NCBI GenBank assembly: GCA_029721435.1
Contig: CM056587.1
Span: 12,545,167-12,609,166 of the forward strand
Length of the DNA stretch: 64,000 nt
From: Gymnothorax reevesii
Taxonomy: Eukaryota > Chordata > Actinopteri > Anguilliformes > Muraenidae
Direction of reading: 5' to 3'
A program made the translations under genes and the position numbers. Below the pieces are notes generated by a model. The model was not told where the DNA came from and did no database searches. It saw only the letters and a list, made by a program, of their open reading frames with translations. Of the stretch, positions 15,215 through 28,139 are shown in pieces (position 1 is the stretch's first letter; every line of letters begins with the position of its first letter).

Positions 15215-18200
15215 CAGAGACGACAGGAGACAGTGCCCTGCTGGAGTCTGTGTGACTGTAATAGAGCCCCGCTGGGGCTGACTTTGCCTTAGGCCCATCT
15301 GTGGCTTTGATGGACCGTTGATAAGATTCAATCTGTTTGTCCCCACAGCTACATATTTATATTCAGGTACATGATGGAGCTGATACTAATTGAGAAAATT
15401 GGATTCTGCAAATGGGATGCATCTCAGACATTTCTGGAGTAATGCAAGCTTTTTGCCAACTGGAGACCTCACCCATTTTCACATCATTTCTTGCAGAGGA
15501 TGATCAGCATTGATAAATCCAGATCTTCAGTTAAACTTAGTTCTCATTGTGATCACATGCGATGGTAGGACCATTTTATGAGGCCCAATATCTCCTGAAA
15601 CACAGCTGTCACATGAATGGGTCATTTCTCGTGATCTCTATTTGAGTACGCAAGGATTACACAAGATTACACCTGTTTATTTTCTGATTCAAGGATTTGA
15701 AACGTGTGGCTAATGGGGCCATTTGGCAGGAGAGTGTTGTGTATTTATGGATTAGCGTGTGTTCGCTTAGCCTGTTTTCATCAGCGCAGCTGACGCACTG
15801 TAAATGAGCAGTCTGCCATCGCTCAACTCCGCCCACCAGCCATCGGCTGTCCAAATGAGGACTGACCTGAAAATGGACAGTTTGACCTTATTGGTCAGTT
15901 TGCCTTACTCATGCTTCAGCCATAAAAGCTGGTTGTACTCCAGAGCTTCTCTCTATTGATTTCTCCTGGGAGCAGACTGAGCTCTCGCAGACATCCGAGA
16001 CTGGCTTTAGTACAGCGGGTTTTGGCCAGAGCATTTCCTTGAAGGGAATTGTGACAAATTTAATTACGTTGCATTATACTGATTTAACGGATGAATGCTT
16101 ATTCTGACAGATTTGCAGTGGAGCAGAAACACAAGTGCTTTCACCTGATTATACAGTCAGATGAACAGGGGAAACCTTCACAACAATTAAAGATGCAGTG
16201 TCAGCAAAACATGACTGTAGGTCAGCTCAGTGCTCTGCCGGGCAGGGGTTAGCTGCAACACCACATGGTAAACAGGAAAATAATATTCTAATTAAGAGCA
16301 GAGAGAGGAAAAGAAGAAAGAGAGAAAATAGCTGTCTGGCATCCTACAGCTCTTAAGAAAATGTGTCCCCTGGCCTCCGGCTGAGGTGATTTCAAGTCAC
16401 CACAGCTATGGCCCATTCGCTTGTAATGTGGGTGCTGCCCTCTGGTGGACAAACAGAAAAATGTTCAAATTCAAATGGGCTGAAAGGAATTATATGAATC
16501 AAAAGGCGGAAGTGGGGCTAGGTTTGGAAAGATATTAGCAGCAGAGGTGGGTCTTCTGTGTGTTTCAAGCAATGTGTAAAATTCGTTAGGCTAACGGATT
16601 TACTACATTTTGACTTTATCCTCTGTTACAGCTGTTCTTCACATACCTCACAATTGCAAGATTTAACTGCGTATGTTTAAGTTGTGCATGCACCATTTCT
16701 GTCATTAAGTTTCATTAACCTGAAACTTAATGTAATGTATTGCATTCGACAAGTTCAAACTCCTAGTCATACCATTTCACAGCTTTTGATTGCATTACCT
16801 TTGAACAGTTTAGTGAGGTAAAAATTGCTACAATTGCTGATTCTGCCTTATATAAGCCTAATAAGATAATAATATAGACCTTATAAGCATAAAGTCCATC
16901 CAATTGCAATGTACTGCACTACATGCGAGCCACATGCTACACAGGAGTTACTGCTGATGCAATTTTAAATCCCTCCTTGCCCTTGGCAAAGGGGGAAACG
17001 CTTCGCTATGCCATGTGGCTTGAAACACTCATGGTCTGATTGGTTTGGTAGGACTGAGGCTGTCATAAGCGATGGCCTCCTCTGTCCCTGCCCCTTGTGC
17101 CAATAATGTTGAGGCAGAGTTGATGATAAAGTGAGGAATTTTCCAGACTAACAGTTTGGCTTGATTGACAGCTGCCCCTGCGGAGCCGGTGCTGTCGGTG
17201 ATGCAACACGTGACCGACATGACAGTGAACGCGGGGGAGACGGCCCTGTTCGAGTGTCACATGACTGGCCCCCTGGACGTGGATGTGGACTGGCTGTCCG
17301 ACGGGAGGCTGATTCAGCCTGCGCTGCTCAACTGCAAGATGCACTTCGACGGGAAAAGATGCCGCCTACTGCTCAACTCCGTGCACGAGGACGACAGTGG
17401 GACGTACACCTGCAAGCTGAGCACGGCCAAAGGTGCAACACTCTGAACTTCATGTAGTCCGTTGTTAGAAGCGCATGGTCAAGAAAACATATTCAGCCCA
17501 TTGAAATTCTGTAATGGCGGCTACAACACACACAGGGGTCCTCCAGGACTGTGGTTGAGAGGCATTAGGTCATGAGATTTCCTTTTGCTAAAATTGGCCT
17601 ATACGGGGTGGGAGGGGGAAGTACACTGGTCTTACAAGCGCTCGCATTTTAGTCCCTGTCCTCCAGGGGTCAGTGAAGGCTTTATGATTAAAGTATACAC
17701 ACTCAAAGGAACACAGACACAAAGTATTTTGGCACGAGAGCCTGAGTGTCGAAGCTTGGTATTAGAGTTTGCACTTGTCTAGCTAAAGCAGTATGATTAC
17801 TTTAACAGTTGAATAAACAATTACCCAGCAGCCTGTCCCGATGCTTGACCCTCTGGGATGAGGTTGGACACCTCAGAAAATCCACAGCCTGATACATGAA
17901 GAGTGGAGATTAAAAATGCTGGCAACATCTGTGGCATCTTGCAGATTGTGTGCAATGGCATTGCTTTGAGGTTTTCAGTTAATTTAATTCATTAGCTAAG
18001 AAGGTACAAAATATTTGTGAGGCTTTGATGAAATATGCTCGTGAGTTCACGGTAAACTCTGTGTTGATAACTTGTGTGGTTTTGTCTGATGTCGGAGTGG
18101 AATTTTGCGAAGTTATTCCCGGCTTCGCTTAGAACTGAATATTGTTTTCAATATTCAATATTACGCTCATGTGAGATTACGCTTAGGAACCAGACGCGAA

Positions 18201-21057
18201 AACCAAGCAATCCAAGAAACTTGTGTTTTATTAAGAATGGGGGTGAACCCCCGCAGAGCAGGAGGCAACAGTACAAAGTCCACAATCCAAAAATCAGAAT
18301 CCCAGAGACGTAATACAAGTCTTAACCAGGGCAGCCAACACAAAAATCGTGGTCGGGCAAAAAAGTTTCGATACAGAGATGCAAACAAATCCAAGTCAAA
18401 GCCAAAATCGTAATCAGGGATGGTCCAGTCAGAGGAGGATCACAGAGAGTACAAGGCATAAGCGATCGCAGCACAGGTACACCAAGAGAAATGTTCTGAC
18501 AAAGAGCTGGCTGTGAAATGACTGCTAAAATATACAAACAGGAAGTCACATGCTACAATGGGAAACAGGTGAGCGGGATCAGACTAATTACAAAGGAATG
18601 AACATGAGGTAGTTCCTGACTACATGAAATTGGCGAAAGCCAAAACGCGGACAGGGATCATGAAGACAGCCTATAGACAGATATATGGCTCCGGTTAGGA
18701 AGTTCTAATGTGCACAGATAAGGAGGCAGAACAGAGTTTAACAAGTGCGGAGGTTCCGCTGAGACTGCAGTAAAGTAGATTGAGTAAAGACAAGAGGCGG
18801 AGACTAGAATAGGGCGAATGCTGAGAGGTTGTTAGTCTGTTAGTAAAGTGCAGCTATACAATTCCTAGTGCTCGTTAGTAAGTTAGTACTATAAACAATG
18901 TTAGTTTGGGTTAGTAACTTTAACTAAAATAACAAACTGTTACTACTTGTTAGTAATATAGAAAAGCAAGGTGAAGGAAGCAAACGAGGTTGGAAGGAAT
19001 GATTGAAATCCCAGAAACCATTAAATCACCCAAAAGTGTGGCACGCAATACTGGGGCTGAGTGATCACAAGACATGAGACCAGACAGGGGGAGACAAAGT
19101 GCAGTGCATGGTAAGAAACAAAACAAGAACCGGAATCTAACTGCCAAGGTGGAATATGGCTGACATACAGAGACAAGGCGAAAAAACAAAACATGGCATG
19201 GAATCTAAATCACAATATCAAATCATGGTCAGACAAAGCAGAAATCATAATCCAGACATGGCAGACAGGGCAGAATCACAACATTTCATCAGGTGACTGA
19301 ACGGCCTGATGAGTATCTCCTTACATAATGCAGTCTGAAAAAAGATCTGTAATATTGTGTCAGCTCTATTTGTTCCTGAAGTGCCTTTCATACTAGGTCT
19401 CATTGTGATTGACAAAAATAAAAGTGCACGTAAACTTCACAAATAGTTTGTAAAATGTTGAATGAAAATCTGATAGAGGCATATTAATCGCATGAAAGCA
19501 AGTTTTAGAAATGGGCAGGAGAGGCACAGATAAAATCTGGCATTCAAGGGTTAATCAATAAACTGTCGAATCTCATGCGTTGTGCCATAAATACCACCGT
19601 GATAACATCCCAGATAGCAAGCACCTCCACTCTGGATCTGCCACGGCTCTGTGCGGACTCCAGCTGATCCGGCTCAGAGCCGGGGTAGATCCGGAGCGGA
19701 GGTGCTTGCTATCTGGGGTGAGGCTGGGAAAGGCTGGCACCTTTTATTGAGAATCTAAAGGAGTTTTTGTGAAACCAGGATCATTGTGACCGTAGTGTGT
19801 GTGGCAACTCCAAATGACTATTTTGGTTACACCAAATAACTTTGTTTAATCAATCAATCAATGTTTTGGCATCCTTGTTCATATCTGTTTTCATGTTTCT
19901 TTTATGCAAGTCAGGGTGTTGATTGAGAATTTTCTGCTGTACGTTTATCCTCCTTTGGGCTAGAGATTCATTTTTGTTGATGCAATTACTTATTTTCAAT
20001 GGGATCTCAGGAGGATTTCCATTATTCTATCTATAGAAGCAGAGTGTATTAGACTCAGACAGTGTAAAAAATGCAGCACTGCGGCTGGGATGTTTAAATG
20101 TAATTCTTGTCGTGTTGCAGAGGAGCTGACCTCCAGTGCCACACTCAAGGTCATTCCCTCCGTTCCACCGCTCTTTACCCGTAAGTTGGACGTCCTGGAA
20201 GTGATAGAGGGGCGTACAGCCCGCTTCGACTGCAAGATCAGCGGGACGCCCCCTCCCAGGGTCTGCTGGAGCCATTTCGGTAAGAAATGCTGTACTCCAA
20301 AAACCACCAGAATAATGATTAAACTGCTGCTTATGGAATGTTCGCTGATAAAATATTTTGCAGCTCTCACTAGAATCCTAGTTGTAGTTTTAAGGATATA
20401 AGTTATTTTCTGTTGAGGAACCATTTCCTCGGCACTGGGCATAAGAATGGATTGCCTGGTCCCTGCTTGAATATTTATTTTGAACCTAGTATACTCCCTC
20501 TTCAAAACCTGATCCAGCTGGTTGAACATATTTTTCAACATTCAATCACTCGTTGTGTATCAGGCATGGGGCGATTAACGCGTTGGATTAACTAGTTAAG
20601 TTAATACTAAAATTTAATCAATTAATTTAATTTCCAAATAGACATTAACTTTACTAGTTAAGTTAATTTTGACAAGTTAAGTAGTTAAGTTAAAAGTTAA
20701 CTTTGTTGTTTCCATGCCATCAACAATATTTTCAAATATGTTGATTGACTTAACAACTACAGAGTTAACATATAGTCTTATTTCAACTGCATCTAGTTTT
20801 GTCAATGCACAAATACTGTATATATACATTTGAAAACAAGTCATCATATTATCAGCAATGTATCATATTGTAATCATGATCGGTATGAACGTCCTACATA
20901 GCATACAAAAACTCATAGCATACATTTACATACACTTGTGTATTTCATTCTATTAATGTTAACACAATAGGTTATTGGCAATCTCCAGTGACTGCCAGAC
21001 TTTCAATGTCTACAAGCCTTGTTAAAATTCAAGAACATAACACAGCTGAAATAAAGT

Positions 21058-21098
<41 letters not shown>

Positions 21099-24000
21099 AA
21101 GTGTGTAGAACAACATCATGTAAGTGAAGATTCTTTATCATTGTAAAACCATAATAATTATTATGAGGACAGAATCTCATCATTGCGGTAGTTAGATGTG
21201 TAGAAAAAATACATAAGTAGTCTGCATTGTTAGGTCAACATTGTAGCAAAAACAATAAATTGAATCAAAACTTAATTGAAAATTAATTTAATAAAAATCA
21301 ATTAATCTACGAAAATCAATTAAGTTACATTAATATCGCTTCTCAAAAGTTAACTTGTTAAGTTAAGTTAATGTGATTTTAACTTAACTTTATTAAGTTA
21401 ATTAATTGCCCCATGCTTGCTGTGTATCCTATGGACCAGTTTCATCAGTTTACTCACCTAATTTAACAAGCTTTAACCAACTTAAACGAGTTATAGACTA
21501 TGCCATACTAGGGCTCGCAACAGACCAGCTATGATCAGAAAAAATAAGCTGTGCCCAGCTTCTGTGCAGTTATGACTAGCCAAAACGTCAGCTATGATCA
21601 GAGAAATGTTGGACCAAAGTATGATATCAGTTGTTCTGAGCAGGATTTTTCAGTCATAGTACTAACCCTTAGAGCACTAAATGTTGCTGTTGTTGCTCGA
21701 TGCAAGATATCAAAATCAAAGCTGTTCAGACGAGCTCTTTTAAACAAGTCGCCACATGATAGGTTTTCAACAGCACAAGATAATAAAATTTCTATATTTT
21801 TTTACATTTATTTCAGTGCTCTAAGGGTAAAAATGAGTTTCCGGCATGTATTGCATGATTTTGTGCTTTGGCAGTTAGCGTGAAAAATGCTAATGTGTGT
21901 GTTTTCTTGTTAGCTTTCACCTGATTGCTCATTTGCCCTTTGACCCAGAGCACACGATTGCGGACAGCGAGAACGTTCGGATACTGAGGGAGGGCGGCCG
22001 CCACTCGCTGGTCATCATGCATGTGACCAGTGAGAATGAAGGCTTCTACACAATCACGGCACGCAACGCTCACGGGGAGGCCGAGTGTGCCGCCGAACTC
22101 TATGTACAGGAGCCGCGGCCGGCCATCTCAGCCCAGATGTAAGCACAGACTCCTCCCGCCGCCAAACACTATACTTCAGATGCTCTGATTCAGACACTCT
22201 TGTTACAACCCCTCTGGTACAAACAATTGATTTTAAGCACTCTTCCGGATGCTGTAACAAATGTTTGGTTTCAACAAGTCTGTTATACTATATTTTGGTG
22301 CTGTGACTGCCTGTCTAGAGCTTGTTGAAAGGTACAAAAAATATCAAACTGCTTGTGTCGTCTGCTCCACTTGGATGCGGCCACGTTCTTGCATTCTGTC
22401 GAGACCCCCTGCTAAGATATGACGTACCTGTCGTAGAACTAGGAAGTATTCGTGATCTCGCCAGATCGTGTGGACATGTTGTTTACACACTATCATCATG
22501 GTTTACTGCCAAGTGTACAGATGTACAAACAAATGCCAATATTAAAGGAGTTTTCATGTCATTCCTGATCCATTAAAAAGGCTAAAAATATGTTGTGATT
22601 GGATTGCTGCCCTAAAGCTTGAAAAATTCAATGTAGAGATTGCTTGGTATGTAGAGGATCTCCAATGATTGAGCCTGAGATTTCAGTTTTTGCAGTGAGA
22701 GTAGTAATTTTCATTCATTCTGAGCCTTTGGCAAGAAATGAAAGTTACTTCTCGAGTTTCATTAATGTAATATCTCGTGCTCACAAATTTGAGATCCTAT
22801 TTATACCTGAAATGTCCGCGCCGAATTATTTGGCAAATTGAAAAATCGCGGTGGCTTCTATTTGGTAGTCTATTCAGGTCATTGGGATGAATAATTCTCT
22901 GGATGGCATGCTAACGCTTTGCACCATTAAATTAATACATTCATTAAATTAATACGTAAGTGTTTACTGCAACAGTTACATGTGTAACTCATCACTTTTG
23001 TGATGGCAACGAGTGTTAGCTTGCTAGTTAGCAAATTATTCATTCCGTTGACTTGAATAGATCTTCAACTAGAAGCTAACACCAGTGTTGGTGATCGTTT
23101 CCCGCACAATTGGCTTTATGAACATATTAATTGACATCTGACCAATCGCGACATGTGTGATACCAAACCTTTATCTCTTGGGTTGTATGCCGATTTTCAA
23201 TCATTTATGGGATTAAAAAACAAATTTTTTCTTTCATTTTAATATTTTTTTGATTAAAAAATATTTTATATTAACCCAATTACCTCGTATTATTATGAAA
23301 CAAAGTCATCTTGGTTGCTAACTTATATCGGTGGTCATTCAAGATCATCGACCAATCAAGGAATGATGAACGCATTTAAGCACAGGACGTTTCAGATTCG
23401 GGGGAGTTTTGGCGTGATGGCAACCCACTTCCTATATTGACAGGGCTGGAATTATATCAAGAAAATCATGCTCTATATCTCTGGAGTATATTTTGGTAGG
23501 GGGTTCCATCATATAGATATATAATAGAACCAGAGAGAACGAGGAAGTACCTTTGATTCAGCCAGTTAGCATGTTAGCTTCCTGCTTCCACATTTCCCAC
23601 TGGAGGCAATTTTGTGGCCAAAGATGCGGCAGCTCCGTAGACATCAATTGAAAAGTGTGCATTTTTTTCTTGCCAAATAAAGGGAAAACAAAAGCAAATG
23701 TATTTGGTAATCCTTCATTATCTTACTCTTTGTCTGACGCAACTGTTTGATGTTTTTAAGAGGACCTGTAAAATAAGAGCTGATACTGAGAGCTTGATGA
23801 CAGCTCGTACACGAATTTGGTTGTCCAGCTGTTGCTCTGACTGCAGCAAGTTCAACGAAAAGAGTGAAAAGTGTGTGCGTGATCTGGATTTACAGCGTTG
23901 CTCGTCATTTCCCCTCGAAAACATTTACCAATCCGCACAGATGACACACTTTCTAGGCAATTAGTGCTGTGTAATCAGATAGGCAATCTTATGAAATGGT

Positions 24001-27000
24001 GCTGGAAATAAGCACCCATGGACGCCATTTTTATAGATGGTGTTGGTGAATTCCATACTTCCTGGGCTGAAGTAGCTAGCCTAGCATCTCCCATTGAAAG
24101 TAATAGGGGTGGTACTTCCTCACTGTCTCCAGTTCTATTATATTACATCCATGGGTTCCATGAATCATTATAAACCTCTTTTAAATGAGATATCTTTTTT
24201 ATTTGGGGTGAGGTTTCCTCTAAACTCCTTTTCATGTGTTTTGTTAAAAGTACTGGGTTAATCACACATTTTGTAATTTTTTCTCATTAAAACCCTTTTT
24301 ATGGAAGGGATGGCTGAAAATAGGTGCAGACAAACATTGAGTTTTCTGAAGGCGAGTACAGGGATTATGACAGCTGAAGGAAAGCACAATGCAACAACAT
24401 TTGTCCCAGTTAAAATGTGGCGCTTTGAACTAGTAACTGCAGCTGTTAATTAGCAATGAAATGAAACAGAATTAACAATGTAAGCTTAGTCTTACCCAAC
24501 AACAAAAAGTTCTGTCAGATAGAAATAATCTGTGTATAAATACAATATTTGGGTGCATGTGAAAATGTTGTTTTTTAAATTAACAGGTGTGGTAGCTTTG
24601 GTCGAAAAGTAAATAGAAAAATTGCTTACATGATAGCAAGCGACTCTGGAGTGGTTGTGTGCTGGTTTGAGCTGACTGTGAGCTGACTTCGGGCAATGCC
24701 CCATTTCATACACTGTGCTTCAGACACTCTCATTTTAACGCTCCATTTCTCCTGTCTCATTCTTTTTTTGTCGTCACCTCGAAATGTCCTTGCACACAGC
24801 ATTTACAATTTGGTCGTGAGACCCACTGTAAACTTCCTGAAATGGCTGTCTTTTTTTTGCTCTGAAAATGTATTCATCCTTACAGACAGGGCCTGATGAG
24901 AGTCTCTTCGTTATGTGTGTTCTGGAAAATACTGTATATTGACTGCATTTCACTTCCGTACGTGCAAAAAATCTGAGAAATTTCCTGTGTCGTTCATAAG
25001 TTCTCGGAAATTGGGGTATTGACATTGATTAAAAATTATCTCCGTACAAAGGATAAGGATGAGTGGACCCACAAATGAAAGCTGGCAGACCTGAAATGAA
25101 TTGTTTTCAGGTCCGGTGCGCAGGAGCCAATGTAGAGCCGAAAAGAAAAATGTGTGTCAAACTCCAAAGGCTTATTTGTCATACTGTGTATTTTAATATA
25201 TTGCAATGCATTGAACCATAGCAACGAATTCTATTAATAGCATGAATTTGCAGACCTGTCTTACAGCTGTATGACAAAAGCACCTTTATTGGCTGGATGT
25301 GTTTCCCAGGGCCAAACTGGAGAAGATGCCATCCATCCCGGAGGAGCCGGAGATGACAGACGGAGAGATGGAGCGCTTCACCATGCCCGACTTTGTGAAG
25401 CCTCTGTACGACCTGGATGTGGTGGAGGGGAAGGAGGCGGTGCTTAAATGTAAGGTGGCCGGCCTCCCCTACCCCACCATCACCTGGTTCCACAACGGCA
25501 AGAAGATCGAAAACACGGACGAGAGGAAAATGACTCAGTGTGAGCTCACCAGCACCGTGATTCAAAGCCTTACTGGCTGAGACGTCTGACACTGGGTTTG
25601 CAGCTGAATGGGGTTTTGAGGTGTTACACTGTGCGTACAGAGTTATTGGGTTTAGAGGTGTTACACTTTGTGTATAACGTAATGGGATTTTTTGGTGTTA
25701 CACTCTCTGTATTATTAGTCCCCTACCGGAAACGGAGGGGACTATAGGATTGCACTCTGTCCGCCCGTCAGTCCGTCCGTCCGCATTTGTGTCCGCTCCA
25801 TAACTTCAATACCGTATGACCTAGGAACATCAAAGTTGGTGTGTGGATGCATATTGGGGAGAGGGTGTGTCATGTACATTGTTCAGGTCACTTTGACCTA
25901 CTTTTTAGGAAATATAATATGCATACACCGGTAGGGGACTAGTATTGCGCAGCAATGCGACATTCGCGGATAGGCGGTGCACTTGTTGAATTTGGTTTTG
26001 AAGTTTTGCACTGTGTGAGTGTACAGGTGATATGGTTTTTAGAGGTGTTCGGGTGCTTTCACACTAGGGTCTCTGTTCTGGATCCAAGCGCACTTGACCC
26101 CAAAGTTCAGTTTATTTGGTGAGTGTGAAACAGAGATACTGTTCTCACAGTACGCAAGTCCACTTGGAAGAGGTGGGTGGTCTCAGGCACAGTTCATCTG
26201 TTTTCGTTCCAAATGCAAAAGCAACTGTACTATCACGGAAGTGGACTGTTACCTGACATCTCAACTATTCAACTCTTTGCATGGTTATTGCAGAAGAACA
26301 GAACAGTGCCGTGACAAACCAAAGAAAACGGGGCTGCAATTTCTTAAAGTGCGGAACGCGGTGCAAAAGTCTGGCAGTTCAAGTGGCGAAAGAGATAAAT
26401 TTCTGTGGTTTCTTCTTCTTTGTGAATATTTCTCCATTTAAAAAGCACCTATATGCATACTGCCACCTGCTGCATCGGAGTTGTACTCGCAAGTGCATGC
26501 GGCTACGTAACGACATTACCAGTGTCAAAGCTGACCAGCGGGGGAAGAGGGGAGGGTAGACAATCGTCCTGTGGCACGGTACGGAACAATCATACCTAGT
26601 GTGAAAGCGCCCTTACACTCTGTGTGAGCAGCTGAATGGGGTTTAGAGGGGTTACAGTCTGAATTGGGTAAGCCCATCTCTCACTCTCATACAGACAGGG
26701 ACATCCACAGTCTCGTCATCCGCTGTGTCTGCCACGCTCATGGAGGTGTATACAAGAGTGTCATCTCCAACAAGGTGGGCAAGGCAGCCTGCTACGCACA
26801 CCTGTATGTAACAGGTAAGCTGCTGCATGTGCTGATTTTCACTTTATCTGCCTTTATGTATGATTTTAAGCTACAGTATAAAGTCGCATGGCTTTTCTGA
26901 CATCAGGATGGAGCATTAGAGCTACAGTTTAATGTTTGTGTTCATCAGTGAATTCCCATCTTTACTTCTGTGCAGACATGCAATTCTTGCATATTTGTGT

Positions 27001-28108
27001 GTTTGTGTATGTACATGTGTAAGTGTGTGTGTGTTCACATACTGTTAGGTCCATAAACTTTTGGACATCGAGAATTTTTTTGTTAATTTAGCCATGTACC
27101 ACAGGGTATTGGAGTTGAAGCAAAATAATGAAAATTAGATCAATTGCTGACTTACAGCTTTAATTTTAGCATATTTAAATCCATTATGGGAGAAGGGTGC
27201 AGGAAATACAGGTGCTGTTGTACACTGTCTCTCCCTTTCTTAGGGACCTGTGGTAATCCCTCATTATTTCATTGGCTGTTAAGTACATAAAAGGCAGAGT
27301 TGATTTAAAGTTAGGCATGTGCATTTGGAATCTGCAGCTGTTCACTCTCAACTCCAGAGAGCTGCTGCTGCCAGCTAAGCAATTCATCATGAGGCCAAAA
27401 ATCTTACCGGAAGCTTCAAAGACAGAGCAAAGACATCAAGTTTTTATACAAAGGATTTGCGACCAAGTATTAAAAATGAAAATACTTATGGACCTAACTG
27501 TATGTCTTTGAACATTACTGTGTGTGTCTGTGTGTGCTCACTTTTGTATAAAAGTGTATATTTACTTGCTTGTTTTGTGTATGTGTGTTTGTTTGTTTAC
27601 ACATGTGTGGTTTTGTGTATTGGCATGTGTATGTTGGCTTGTGTAGTTATACATGGGAGAACCAATTCTTGAGAAGTTGGAAATGTTGTGAGGACATTTG
27701 GGTGGGTCTCACTGAGGATTACAGAGATTACCGCCCATTGGTTAAAGTTAGGGTTAGGTTGACATGATGGTTACGGTTGGATTTGGTCATGGTTTGGGTT
27801 TGGGAAAGGCTGTGGAGAATGAATGTCAGTAAACACAATGTCCTCACAAGTATAGCCATGCAGAAATGTGTGTCAGTACATGTTGGTGTGTCTGTGCTTG
27901 TGTTTGTGTATTTACATGTGTCTTTGTATATGTGCATTTATGTAAGTTTACATGTGTGAGTATGTGTGTGTATGCCTGTGTGTTTATTTGCGCTTGCGCG
28001 CGCGTGCATGTGTGTGTGTGTGTGTGTGCATGACTGTGTGTGTGTGTCTGTGTGTGTTTGCATGTATGGGAGTGTGTATGTGACTGTGTGTGTGCATTTA
28101 TATTTGCA

Positions 28109-28139
<31 letters not shown>

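Larger units (their letters stand above)
13250..17171 (+). other. Intron 6 (3.9 kb)
   Basis: GT-AG, phase 1. It opens with decayed duplicates of the exon 6 end (13254-13372). It also holds CT and CA microsatellites at 14460-14488 and 15171-15211. The rest shows no recognisable gene or complete element. Confidence 0.8.
17433..20120 (+). other. Intron 7 (2.7 kb)
   Basis: GT-AG, phase 1. About 18185-19320 looks like a dispersed repeat rich in CAGA/ACAAG motifs, and 19609-19717 is a near-perfect palindrome. Nothing is recognised in 17433-18180. Confidence 0.8.
20280..21948 (+). other. Intron 8 (1.7 kb)
   Basis: GT-AG, phase 1. An 859-bp hAT-like MITE (20561-21419) and a 162-bp short inverted-repeat element (21666-21827) make up most of it. 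Confidence 0.8.
22139..25309 (+). other. Intron 9 (3.2 kb)
   Basis: GT-AG, phase 2. Holds a THAP-like relic (22498-22640) and a 0.6-kb foldback (23520-24142). Nothing recognisable in 24150-25300. Confidence 0.8.
25540..26694 (+). other. Intron 10 (1.2 kb)
   Basis: GT-AG, phase 1. Degenerate host repeats of a GGTTTTGAGGTGTTACACTG type (25595-25715, 25985-26050, 26613-26665) are interrupted by two insertions, at 25717-25940 and 26051-26612. Confidence 0.8.
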
